Shown here in pieces: positions 1 through 6,587 of a stretch of 15,443 nucleotides of DNA. The position numbers and the translations under genes were made by a program. The stretch is taken from positions 1 to 15,443 of the forward strand of contig JABUSX010000313.1 in NCBI GenBank assembly GCA_021442545.1. Direction: 5' to 3'. Below the pieces are notes generated by a model. It worked only from the letters and a program-made list of their open reading frames with translations. It was not told where the DNA came from and ran no database searches. Position 1 is the first letter of the stretch. Each line of letters starts with the position of its first letter. This DNA is from Eubacterium sp. Lineage in GTDB: Bacteria > Bacillota > Clostridia > Lachnospirales > Lachnospiraceae.

Positions 1-954
1 CAGCTGCCGGAAAATAAGGAAAAGGGCCGCAAGCCTTCGTATCTGATGGTAAACGTGGGAACCTGGGGAAAAGACCATCGGCAGCTTCATCGTTTTTTCT
101 CATGGAAGGAAACGAAGGTGGATTACGGTGTTCCCTTCCGCGTAGAGGCGGCGGACTGTTCTGCGACAGAGACGGAGATCCGGGGTTCCGTATCTGTTGA
201 CCGGGAGGAGGCGGAAAAGCATCCGGAGTGGATGAGTGACGGCGGTGAGATGTCCTGGGATCTGAAGGTGGATAAAAAGATTCCGTTTAATGTCGGTTAC
301 GGTGCCGGCTCCCTGTTCCGGAAGATGCAGCTTTTTGAAATGTTCTGGCATGCCGAAGGTATGAAGACGGCGTACAGCGGAAAGGTGATACTGGACGGAG
401 AAACCTACCTGGTCAGTCCGGAGACCTGTTACGGCTATTCGGATAAAAACTGGGGAAAGGATTTCACGACCCCCTGGCTCTGGCTTTCCTCCAACGACAT
501 GGTCAGCGAAGTGACGGGAGAGAGGCTTTTCGACAGCGTTTTTGACATCGGCGGGGGCAGGCCGAAGATCGGCCCGGTGGCTTTGAAAGGAAAACTGCTC
601 TCGGCATTCTGGTACGAAGGAAAAGGATTTGAGTTCAATTTCTCGAAATTCTGGACCTTTACCCGCACAAAATTCCGCTGCCGGGAAACCGATACGAAGA
701 TCATCTGGCATGTGGAACAGCGTACATGGCGTAACTGCATGGTCACGGATATCGCCTGCCGGAAATCCGATATGCTGCTTCTCAACTATGAGGCACCGAA
801 CGGAACAAAGCGGCATACCCGCCTCTGGAACGGCGGAAACGGAGTCGGCAGGATAAAACTCTACCGGGACAATAAACTCGTTGACCGCATCCGTGTCGGC
901 CACGTCGGCTGTGAGTACGGAGAATATGATGCCGCCGGACCGTACGGAACCTGA
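1..954 (+). CDS. Tocopherol cyclase-like / lipocalin-like domain protein (5' truncated by window edge)
   Basis: The frame is open from base 1, so the gene starts upstream; 317 residues are visible. The first ATG inside the window (base 46) is internal, because codons before it continue the protein. The best landmark is the stretch around bases 427-505, which reads CYGYSDKNWGKDFTTPW and then LWLSSND. This resembles the conserved '(A/S)DKNWG...PW.W..(S/N)N' core of the tocopherol-cyclase-like/AttH lipocalin-type families. The protein is rich in aromatic beta-strand-like segments with no signal or membrane helix in the visible part. In plants the family makes tocopherol; anaerobic Firmicutes do not, so the bacterial role is unknown and may involve a hydrophobic ligand. 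The last seven residues (AAGPYGT) are encoded by the first copy of a 44-bp repeat that also carries the stop codon, so this tail is probably a repeat-derived addition after the conserved-looking GCEYGEYD end. Family call fairly sure; function unknown. Confidence 0.72.
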   Translation, partial: QLPENKEKGRKPSYLMVNVGTWGKDHRQLHRFFSWKETKVDYGVPFRVEAADCSATETEIRGSVSVDREEAEKHPEWMSDGGEMSWDLKVDKKIPFNVGYGAGSLFRKMQLFEMFWHAEGMKTAYSGKVILDGETYLVSPETCYGYSDKNWGKDFTTPWLWLSSNDMVSEVTGERLFDSVFDIGGGRPKIGPVALKGKLLSAFWYEGKGFEFNFSKFWTFTRTKFRCRETDTKIIWHVEQRTWRNCMVTDIACRKSDMLLLNYEAPNGTKRHTRLWNGGNGVGRIKLYRDNKLVDRIRVGHVGCEYGEYDAAGPYGT

Positions 955-1073
955 CAGCAGTAAGCAGAACAGATGCCTCCGGATCGTACGGAACCTGACA
1001 GCAGTAAGCAGAACAGATGCCGCCGGACCGTACGGAACCTGACAGCAGTAAGCAGAACATATGTCCCGGATCG
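928..1073. repeat. 44-bp tandem repeat, three full copies plus a degraded fourth, spanning a stop codon
   Basis: Copies lie at 928-971, 972-1015 and 1016-1059, each starting GATGCC and ending near GCAGAACA; a decayed start of a fourth (TATGTCCCGGATCG) is at 1060-1073. Copies 1 and 3 are almost identical; copy 2 differs mainly at CCTCCGGATCG versus CCGCCGGACCG. Copies 1 and 3 contain the 8-base palindrome CCGTACGG (940-947, 1028-1035). The first copy encodes the last residues of the upstream gene and its TGA stop at 952-954. The period is not a multiple of three, so copy number beyond the stop would not affect the protein. Confidence 0.93.
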
Positions 1074-1157
1074 AGCAGACTGACGGCAGAATTATGAATC
1101 CGTAAACAGCCGGAAGAGAGAATGCATAGTCTGTTATCCGAAAAGGACCTCGTACCA

Positions 1158-1185
1158 GAGAACCCCGCATTGCTGCGGGGTTCTT
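1158..1185 (+). terminator. Intrinsic terminator hairpin between convergent genes
   Basis: GAACCCCGCA (1160-1169) pairs with TGCGGGGTTC (1174-1183) around a TTGC loop, giving a perfect 10-bp GC-rich stem that can be extended by A-T at the base. On the plus strand it is followed by TTTGATG, a short T-stretch. It fits termination of the tocopherol-cyclase-like gene about 200 bases upstream. On the minus strand no T-run follows, so it would be a weaker stop for the permease gene ending at 1241. The remaining bases of 955-1240 hold only the 44-bp repeats and no recognisable gene. Confidence 0.75.
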
Positions 1186-1240
1186 TGATGCATTAAATGA
1201 ATATTACGTGTTATTTCAGTGAATGGAACAGCACCGTTTC

Positions 1241-2209
1241 CTACCTCTTCGATTTGTCGAAGGGTTCTCCGACTGCACGCGGCGGCCGGTTTCTCTTGGA
1301 GAAGAAAAGCAGAACCAGAATAGTCAGGATATACGGGATCATCATGAAGAGATCCGAGTAGACCGATGCCAGTTCCATCTTCAGGCAGAGCTGATATCCC
1401 CCCGAACGTGCGATGCCGAAAAGCAGACAGACAAAGAAGGTGGGAATGATATTCCAGTTTCCGCAGATCATGGCCGCGATCGCCAGGTAGCCGTATCCGA
1501 GATAGATGCTCGGAGAATACATGGACAGGATGGAGTACGCAAAGCACATTCCTCCGATACCGGAAAGGGCGCCGGAAATGAGTACGGCGACCGTTCTTGT
1601 ACTCTGGACATTGCCGCCGGCCGCATCGACGGCCTGGGGATTCTCGCCGCAGGCGCGCAGGCGCATGCCGAATTTTGAACGATACATCAGGTACCAGAGG
1701 AAGATTCCCAGGACCAGAATAATGACCTCAAAGGGATAGACGTTTGTGAAGATGGCTCCGATGACCGGGATCTTGCTGATGACCGGTATGGTGAAGCGGT
1801 CGGAAACGCCCAGAACAAATTTGTTGGAAGCATTTCCGAAGATGATTCCGTTGATCTGTGAGGTCAGGAAAGTCGTCAGAGCAACGCCGAGAATGTTGAT
1901 AACGACGCCGCTTATGACCTGATCCGCATGGAACCGGATGCAGAGAGCAGCATGAAGGAGCGAATAGACCGCACCGCCGATGGCCGCGAAAATCAGGGCG
2001 ATATACAAAACGTTTGGTCCGCTTATGCCTGCGCCTTCAGCCAGGATCGTGGCAACAAGAGCACCGCAGAATGCACCGACACCCTGAAAACCTTCGATAG
2101 CCAGGTTTGTTACACCGCTCTTTTCGGAGAAGATCGCACCGACAGCCATGATGAAAAGAGGAAGGGCAAAGGCAAGTCCGTCTGTGATCATATTATTGAT
2201 ATAGGTCAT
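1241..2209 (-). CDS. Nucleoside-type ABC transporter permease (NupQ/RnsD-like)
   Basis: This 322-residue, very hydrophobic protein has about eight to nine predicted membrane segments. The N-terminal ALPLFIMAVGAIFSEKSGV and NLAIEGFQGVGAF and the mid-protein HADQVISGVVINILG are typical of the BPD_transp_2-type inner-membrane permeases that partner BMP-family binding proteins (B. subtilis NupQ/YufQ, streptococcal Rns permeases). It forms a heterodimeric pore with the permease encoded just upstream (2206-3498) to import nucleosides, driven by the ATPase at 3495-5039. Start ATG at 2207-2209 overlaps the preceding stop as ATGA, with an AAGGAGG-like ribosome site (minus strand, 2219-2225), so translation is probably coupled. 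It is the last gene of the operon, stopping with TAG. Length is normal for the family. Exact substrate is inferred from the operon type and could be another ribose-containing compound. Confidence 0.88.
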   Translation of the reverse strand: MTYINNMITDGLAFALPLFIMAVGAIFSEKSGVTNLAIEGFQGVGAFCGALVATILAEGAGISGPNVLYIALIFAAIGGAVYSLLHAALCIRFHADQVISGVVINILGVALTTFLTSQINGIIFGNASNKFVLGVSDRFTIPVISKIPVIGAIFTNVYPFEVIILVLGIFLWYLMYRSKFGMRLRACGENPQAVDAAGGNVQSTRTVAVLISGALSGIGGMCFAYSILSMYSPSIYLGYGYLAIAAMICGNWNIIPTFFVCLLFGIARSGGYQLCLKMELASVYSDLFMMIPYILTILVLLFFSKRNRPPRAVGEPFDKSKR

Positions 2210-3498
2210 TCTTTGTCGCCTCCTTCCTTCGTAGAGGATTCCGTCGAAACTGTTTTTTCTTCGGGACTATTCTCTTCAGCAGTTTCTTCCGCAGCGGCAG
2301 CTTCCTGAACAGGTTCGTTCTGTGCGGATTCTTTCATGGCCGCATCGTTCCTGCGGGCTTCGATCGACTTGAGAATATCCAGATAACGTTCTGCCTTCAT
2401 CCGGAAAAATCCGCCGCACGCAGAGAACAGAAGCAGGATACCGATGATAACCGAAGCAATTTCCTTGTCTATTCCGAGGACGGAACTCATATAGGTGTTG
2501 CCGTTCTGGAAGATGGTGATCAGCACGGACGAGAAGATGACGCCGATCGGGTTGCTGTTTCCCAGAAGACCGGTTGCGATCGAGTCATAACCCATTCCGG
2601 CAAGCGTTTTCGGAATGATCTGGTTCGTGTATCCGAGGTAATAAACAACGCCTGCCAGACCGGCCAGCATGCCGGAGATCATCATGGAAGAGACGACCTG
2701 TTTTCCGACGTTGATGCCGGAGTAACGTGCGCAGTTTGCGTTGGATCCGACTGCATGAAGTTCGAAACCGAAGACCGTCCGTCTGAAAATAAAGGAAACC
2801 AGGATCGCAGCTGCGATCGCGATAAGGATGCCGATCGGAATGTTGCAGTTCTGTCCCGCGATGGGAATCTTCATCAGTGTGAGACGGGATTCGGGAGAAC
2901 AGATCTTTGCCGCACGGGAGACCACATCGACGTATTTCGCATTGATAAGGAATCCGGTCGCGTAGCTGATGATATAGTTGATCATGATCGTGGAAACGAC
3001 TTCGTGGATATTGAAGCGGTATTTCAGGAAACCTATGAGTGCACCCACGAGGCCGCCCGTTATGATGCCGACAACGACAACGAGAGGTTTTGCAAGGCCG
3101 GCTCCCAGTTTGGAGTAACCGATAAGAACGGTTGCCATGAATCCGGAAAGAAGCATCTGTCCGGCGATGCCGATGTTGAAGATCCTGCAGCGGTAGGCAA
3201 AGATAAAGGCGAGCGCGGCAAGAAGCATCGGCGCCATGACGTTCAGGAACTGGAAGAAATCCGAAAGCATGCCGGCATTGCCGCCGTAGCTTTCCTTCGG
3301 AAGGAAACCGTTTCCTGCCAGGAAGCTGTAGAGGGCCGTGAACGGATTTTTTCCGAGAACAAGCAGGATGATGGATGATACGATGATGGCCAGTATGATG
3401 GAGAAGATGGGGACGGTGATGAAGCTCCACTTCTCGTGTGCAAGAAAGCGGGAAAGAACCGTAAAGAACCTGCTGGGTTTCTGATATTTCTGATTCAT
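2206..3498 (-). CDS. Nucleoside-type ABC transporter permease (NupP/RnsC-like) with acidic C-terminal tail
   Basis: A 430-residue membrane protein. The N-terminal helix (about residues 26-48) is followed by further membrane segments; FNIHEVVSTIMINYI matches the cytoplasmic coupling-region motif usual in NupP/YufP-type permeases, and the GMGYDSIATGLLGNSNPIG stretch is also characteristic of the family. It pairs with the smaller permease (1241-2209). Relatives usually run about 350-370 residues; here about 45 extra residues at the C terminus (from about residue 386) are strongly acidic, rich in E, S, T and A with no hydrophobic segment, probably a disordered cytoplasmic tail. Start ATG at 3496-3498 overlaps the ATPase stop as ATGA, with GAAGGAA (minus strand, 3501-3507) as ribosome site. 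The tail is the unusual part; the transporter call is firm, the substrate inferred. Confidence 0.88.
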   Translation of the reverse strand: MNQKYQKPSRFFTVLSRFLAHEKWSFITVPIFSIILAIIVSSIILLVLGKNPFTALYSFLAGNGFLPKESYGGNAGMLSDFFQFLNVMAPMLLAALAFIFAYRCRIFNIGIAGQMLLSGFMATVLIGYSKLGAGLAKPLVVVVGIITGGLVGALIGFLKYRFNIHEVVSTIMINYIISYATGFLINAKYVDVVSRAAKICSPESRLTLMKIPIAGQNCNIPIGILIAIAAAILVSFIFRRTVFGFELHAVGSNANCARYSGINVGKQVVSSMMISGMLAGLAGVVYYLGYTNQIIPKTLAGMGYDSIATGLLGNSNPIGVIFSSVLITIFQNGNTYMSSVLGIDKEIASVIIGILLLFSACGGFFRMKAERYLDILKSIEARRNDAAMKESAQNEPVQEAAAAEETAEENSPEEKTVSTESSTKEGGDKE

Positions 3499-5039
3499 GC
3501 TTCCTTCACCCCCATCATATAACGTCCGACTTCCTGTGAGGTCAGGGAGGAAGCATCTGCGATCTTCAGAAGCTGTCCGTTGTAGATAACGCCGATCGTG
3601 TCGGCAAGACCCATTACTTCATCCAGCTCCAGGGAAACCAGAAGGATGGCTGCTCCGCGGTCACGTTCGGCAACGATCTCCTTGCGGATGTTTTCAATCG
3701 CACCCATATCCAGGCCTCTCGTAGGCTGCACGAAGATGATCAGCGGGTTGTGTTCCTCGATCTCACGTGCAACGAGTGCTTTCTGCTGGTTGCCGCCGCT
3801 CATGGAACGCACGATCGTTTTGGCGCCCTGTCCGCTGCGGACATCATAATTCTGAATCAGTTTTTCGGCATAGCGGCCTGTTTCTTCAAAATTCCGGACG
3901 ATCCCCTTTGCGAACGGCTCTTTGTAATAGCGCCGCAGAGAAAGATTGTCCCGCAGATTGATATCCAGAATGAGACCGAATTTCTGCCGGTCTTCCGGAA
4001 CATAGCTGATGCCGGCATTCGTTCTTTCACGGATCGACTTGTTCGTAATATCCTGCCCCATCAGCGTGATCTTTCCCTTCCGGGAGTTTATAAGCCCCGC
4101 GATCGCGTCGGCCAGTTCCGTCTGGCCGTTTCCGGAGACGCCGGCAATTGCAAAGATCTCGCCTTCCCGGATACGGAAGGAAACATTCTTTACGACCTCT
4201 ACGTTATCCTCGTTGAATACGGAAAGATCCTCTACCGAAAGAACGGTTTCCCCGAACTTCGGAGCCGATTTTTCCGTTGTCAGCGAAACGGTATGTCCGA
4301 CCATCATGTTTGCCATTTCCTGAGCGGTGGTGGATCCGACATCCAGAATATCAATGAGTTTTCCTCCCCGCAGGATCGCACAGCGGTCCGCGATCTGACG
4401 GATCTCTTCCAGCTTGTGCGTGATCAGGATGATGGTCTTTCCGTTTCTGCGAAGCTCTCTCATGATCTTCAGAAGATATTCGACCTCCTGCGGTGTCAGG
4501 ATCGCGGTAGGCTCATCGAAGATCAGGATCTCAGCGTCCCGGTACAGCATTTTCATGATCTCAACACGCTGGCGGATCGAAACGGGAAGATCCGAAATAA
4601 GCGCTTCCGGATCCACTTCCAGGCCGAAACTCTTTGAGAGGGTGCGGATCCGTTCGTTTGCATCCTTCATATTCACATAAGGAAAGATGCCCAGAAATTT
4701 TCTGACCGGCTCGATCCCCAGGACGATGTTTTCTCCGACCGTATAATTTTCCACCAGACGGAAGTGCTGCTGCACCATTCCGATGTTACAGGCGGCTGCC
4801 TCCGAAGCAGAACGGAAAGCAACCTTTTCTCCGCGGAGGAAGATCTCTCCTTCGTCCGGCTCATACAGACCGTACAGCATGCTCATAAGAGTAGACTTTC
4901 CGGCGCCGTTCTCGCCGAGAAGTGCGTAGATCTCTCCCTTTTTCACCTGGATCGTAACATCGTCATTTGCGGTGATCCCGGGAAAGCGCTTGGAGATATG
5001 CCGCATTTCCACGATATACTCATTATCATTTTTACTCAT
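3495..5039 (-). CDS. Nucleoside/sugar-type ABC transporter ATPase, two ABC domains (NupO/RnsB-like)
   Basis: 514 residues with two fused nucleotide-binding domains, the architecture of ribose/BMP-type importers. Domain 1: Walker A GENGAGKST (42-50), Walker B ILIFDEPTA (171-179, D175, E176), H-loop H208; its signature is the weakened LPVSIRQ (151-157), as is usual in this family. Domain 2: a Walker A without lysine (GVSGNGQTE, 300-308), VPEDR (347-351), a full SGGNQQ signature (414-419) and IIFVQPTRGLD (434-444). Hence one composite site should be strong and the other degenerate, as is typical in the family. It energises the two permeases downstream. Start ATG at 5037-5039 has GAGGAA (minus strand, 5045-5050) five bases upstream. 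A terminator-like hairpin lies between it and the binding-protein gene, so it is probably expressed at a lower level than that protein. Confidence 0.93.
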   Translation of the reverse strand: MSKNDNEYIVEMRHISKRFPGITANDDVTIQVKKGEIYALLGENGAGKSTLMSMLYGLYEPDEGEIFLRGEKVAFRSASEAAACNIGMVQQHFRLVENYTVGENIVLGIEPVRKFLGIFPYVNMKDANERIRTLSKSFGLEVDPEALISDLPVSIRQRVEIMKMLYRDAEILIFDEPTAILTPQEVEYLLKIMRELRRNGKTIILITHKLEEIRQIADRCAILRGGKLIDILDVGSTTAQEMANMMVGHTVSLTTEKSAPKFGETVLSVEDLSVFNEDNVEVVKNVSFRIREGEIFAIAGVSGNGQTELADAIAGLINSRKGKITLMGQDITNKSIRERTNAGISYVPEDRQKFGLILDINLRDNLSLRRYYKEPFAKGIVRNFEETGRYAEKLIQNYDVRSGQGAKTIVRSMSGGNQQKALVAREIEEHNPLIIFVQPTRGLDMGAIENIRKEIVAERDRGAAILLVSLELDEVMGLADTIGVIYNGQLLKIADASSLTSQEVGRYMMGVKEA

Positions 5040-5051
5040 ACAGATTCCTCA

Positions 5052-5094
5052 AAACAAAAATATACGGCTGCCGGTGTCTGGTCGGCAGCCGCAT
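5052..5094 (-). terminator. Intercistronic terminator/attenuator between binding-protein and ATPase genes
   Basis: On the minus strand, ATGCGGCTGCCG (5094-5083) pairs with CGGCAGCCGTAT (5073-5062), a 12-bp stem with one G-U pair around a 9-base loop, followed directly by TATTTTTGTTTTG. This is a strong intrinsic terminator shape. It sits only 23 bases after the binding-protein stop and 22 bases before the ATPase start, inside one operon. The natural reading is partial termination (and 3' end protection) that keeps binding protein in excess over membrane components. Confidence 0.85.
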
Positions 5095-5116
5095 ATGGTT
5101 AACGGCTTATCAGGAT

Positions 5117-6262
5117 TTATTTAAGCCCCGGGAAATCCGTGGGTGTTCCGCCGTTGAAGTTGGAAGGAGGAACGACGGTGCCGTCTTTTACGGCAGCGAA
5201 GCACTCGGTCAGTTTTTCAAGAGCTTCCTTGGAAAGCTGCTGATGTCCGTCCTGGGCAACATATCCGGTGGAGTCTGTATCTGCGCCAAGAAGAGCATCC
5301 TCGCCTTTGAAGCTGCCGTCATGGATCTTCGTCAGCTGTTCGCAGACGTTCTTGTCCATGATTTTCAGGGCAGATGTCAGAATGATGTTCGAATCGCCGT
5401 TTTCGCCGTCTTCATACTGGTCGACATCACAGCCGATGATATAGCCGGTTCCGGCTTCTTTCATAGCAGTGAAGACACCGTTTCCGGCACCGCCTGCGGC
5501 CACGAAGATCACATCACAGCCTGCGTCGATGAGGGCTTTGCCGACTTCCTTGCCTTTTGCCTGGTCGCCGAAGTCGCCGATGTAGTTGCCGCCGACATCT
5601 GTTCCGTCATTGCCGTCAACAGCCAGAGCTTCTACCGGAACGGCAGCCATGCCGGAATAAGAGGGAAGTTCGACGTATTCGGCTGCTGTGCCGTATTTTG
5701 CGTTTGCATAGTTCACACCGGCCATGAAACCGAACTGATAGTTAACGTTGGAAGGATAGGCAATGCCGTTTACAACAGCAACCTTTCCGGTCTCTGTTGA
5801 CAAAGCGGCTGCAACACCGGCGAAGAAACCGCCTTCCTGCTCCTTGAAGGTCATGGAATAGATGTTGTCCAGCGGGCCGTTCAGAGCGGTTCCGTCTGAA
5901 TAGGTGGCCGTTGTATCAACGAGAATGAAGTCTTTCTCCGGGTTTGCTTCGGCAATGTCGCCGATCGCTGCGAATTCAAAGCCCGGAAGAACCAGAACAT
6001 CGTAGTCACCGACCAGATCTTCAACGGTCTGGAGGCACTTGGTGAGATCTTCCTGCTTGACATCTGTGATGGTGCTGTCCGGATATTTCTCCGCGAACTG
6101 CGTCATGCCTTCATAAACGTTGGTGTTGAAGGAACCGTCATCTACGCCGGTGGTCGTAATGATGCAGGCGCTGATGCTGTTATCCTCAGCGTTTGCCACG
6201 ACCGGTGCAAAGACCATCATAGCGGCCATTGTGCAGGCTGCAATACGAGCGAACTTTTTCAT
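5117..6262 (-). CDS. BMP-family nucleoside-binding protein of ABC transporter
   Basis: 381 residues with an N-terminal signal sequence and a BMP-type (PBP1_BmpA-like) substrate-binding fold. Family landmarks include GVDDGSFN near the mature N terminus, a GDYDVLVLPGF strand, EANPEKDFILVDTT, MTFKEQEGGFFAGVAA, and a VIFVAAGGAGNGVFTAMKEAG region. It would capture nucleosides outside the membrane and hand them to the permeases encoded downstream. The start at 6260-6262 is chosen because MKKF begins a clear signal peptide and AAAGGAG lies eight bases upstream; the longer frame to 6349 would begin inside the promoter and add a charged leader. Odd point: the signal ends in ANA-ED (cleavage after residue 25), a signal peptidase I site, whereas BMP proteins of Gram-positives are normally lipoproteins. 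The only lipobox-like match, IAAC at 7-10, is too close to the N terminus. Confidence 0.92.
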   Translation of the reverse strand: MKKFARIAACTMAAMMVFAPVVANAEDNSISACIITTTGVDDGSFNTNVYEGMTQFAEKYPDSTITDVKQEDLTKCLQTVEDLVGDYDVLVLPGFEFAAIGDIAEANPEKDFILVDTTATYSDGTALNGPLDNIYSMTFKEQEGGFFAGVAAALSTETGKVAVVNGIAYPSNVNYQFGFMAGVNYANAKYGTAAEYVELPSYSGMAAVPVEALAVDGNDGTDVGGNYIGDFGDQAKGKEVGKALIDAGCDVIFVAAGGAGNGVFTAMKEAGTGYIIGCDVDQYEDGENGDSNIILTSALKIMDKNVCEQLTKIHDGSFKGEDALLGADTDSTGYVAQDGHQQLSKEALEKLTECFAAVKDGTVVPPSNFNGGTPTDFPGLK

Positions 6263-6318
6263 GTAACAATCTCCTTTTCTTATGAATCTGCAAAATCTGC
6301 AATAATAATGCTTTCTGT

Positions 6319-6349
6319 ATTTTATCACAAATTTAAATTTGTACAGCAA
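6319..6349 (-). promoter_or_regulatory. Promoter of the nucleoside ABC operon
   Basis: On the minus strand a -35-like TTGCTG (6349-6344) is followed after 17 bases by GATAAA (6326-6321), preceded by TG at the extended -10 position; TAAAAT, overlapping this by two bases, is an alternative -10. The start of transcription would fall near 6312, giving a leader of about 50 bases, too short for a purine riboswitch, and none of its conserved sequence is seen. Confidence 0.55.
6327..6342. promoter_or_regulatory. Perfect 16-bp palindrome in the operon promoter spacer (candidate operator)
   Basis: ACAAATTTAAATTTGT is fully self-complementary and occupies 16 of the 17 bases between the -35 and -10 elements of the nucleoside operon promoter. 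A dimeric repressor bound there would block RNA polymerase directly. The regulator is not encoded in the window, and the sequence does not match a PurR box that I recognise. Confidence 0.55.
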
Positions 6350-6453
6350 AAAAATCCCGTATAAGATGCAAATTTTCGGGGCCGGTAATCAGGATCACAA
6401 AGTCCGGAACGTTCTGCTGCCAAAATCGCTGCGATATCCCTGACTGGCTGCCT

Positions 6454-6477
6454 GAAACCCTTTTTCGCCAGGGTTTC
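6454..6477. repeat. Hairpin in the divergent intergenic region
   Basis: GAAACCCT (6454-6461) pairs with AGGGTTTC (6470-6477) around an 8-base loop. It lies upstream of both divergent promoters, has no T-run on either side, and its role is unknown. The intergenic region 6263-6587 otherwise holds the two promoters, the palindrome at 6327-6342, and no gene that I can support. Confidence 0.4.
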
Positions 6478-6490
6478 TGTATTATTGCCT

Positions 6491-6520
6491 TTAACCAGAT
6501 AAAGTGATAGACTGTATAAT
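6491..6520 (+). promoter_or_regulatory. Promoter of the diguanylate cyclase gene
   Basis: A consensus -10 TATAAT stands at 6515-6520, with a weak -35 TTAACC at 6491-6496 (18-base spacer). A start near 6527 would give a leader of about 60 bases before the ATG at 6588. No c-di-GMP riboswitch is recognisable in that leader. Confidence 0.5.
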
Positions 6521-6587
6521 AAGTATAAATTTTTTACACTCAGGGGAACATTTTGAACAGATATCATCAAAAGAGGTGATTCATTTC

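Noticed and set aside
100..1170. A 356-codon minus-strand reading frame over the tocopherol-cyclase-like gene
   Set aside because: It is antisense to a gene with recognisable motifs, has Arg/Pro/Cys-rich shadow composition, and its repeated SAYCCQ/LLTAVRF segments only reflect the 44-bp DNA repeat.
3750..4637. A 295-codon plus-strand frame opposite the ABC ATPase
   Set aside because: The opposite strand has all ATPase motifs in order; this frame shows no domain.
6263..6330. Purine riboswitch before the nucleoside operon
   Set aside because: The predicted leader is about 50 bases and shows none of the conserved purine-aptamer sequence.
6263..6349. Longer N terminus of the binding protein from ATG 6349
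   Set aside because: It would place a charged 29-residue leader before the signal peptide and start within the -35 box; AAAGGAG points to the 6262 start.
6350..6390. Terminator on the minus strand (CCCG...CGGGATTTTTTT)
   Set aside because: Only a 4-bp stem around a 17-base loop, with no gene upstream for it to end.
6325..6570. An 81-codon minus-strand frame upstream of the binding-protein gene
   Set aside because: No ribosome site, runs through both promoters and the palindrome, and resembles no family.
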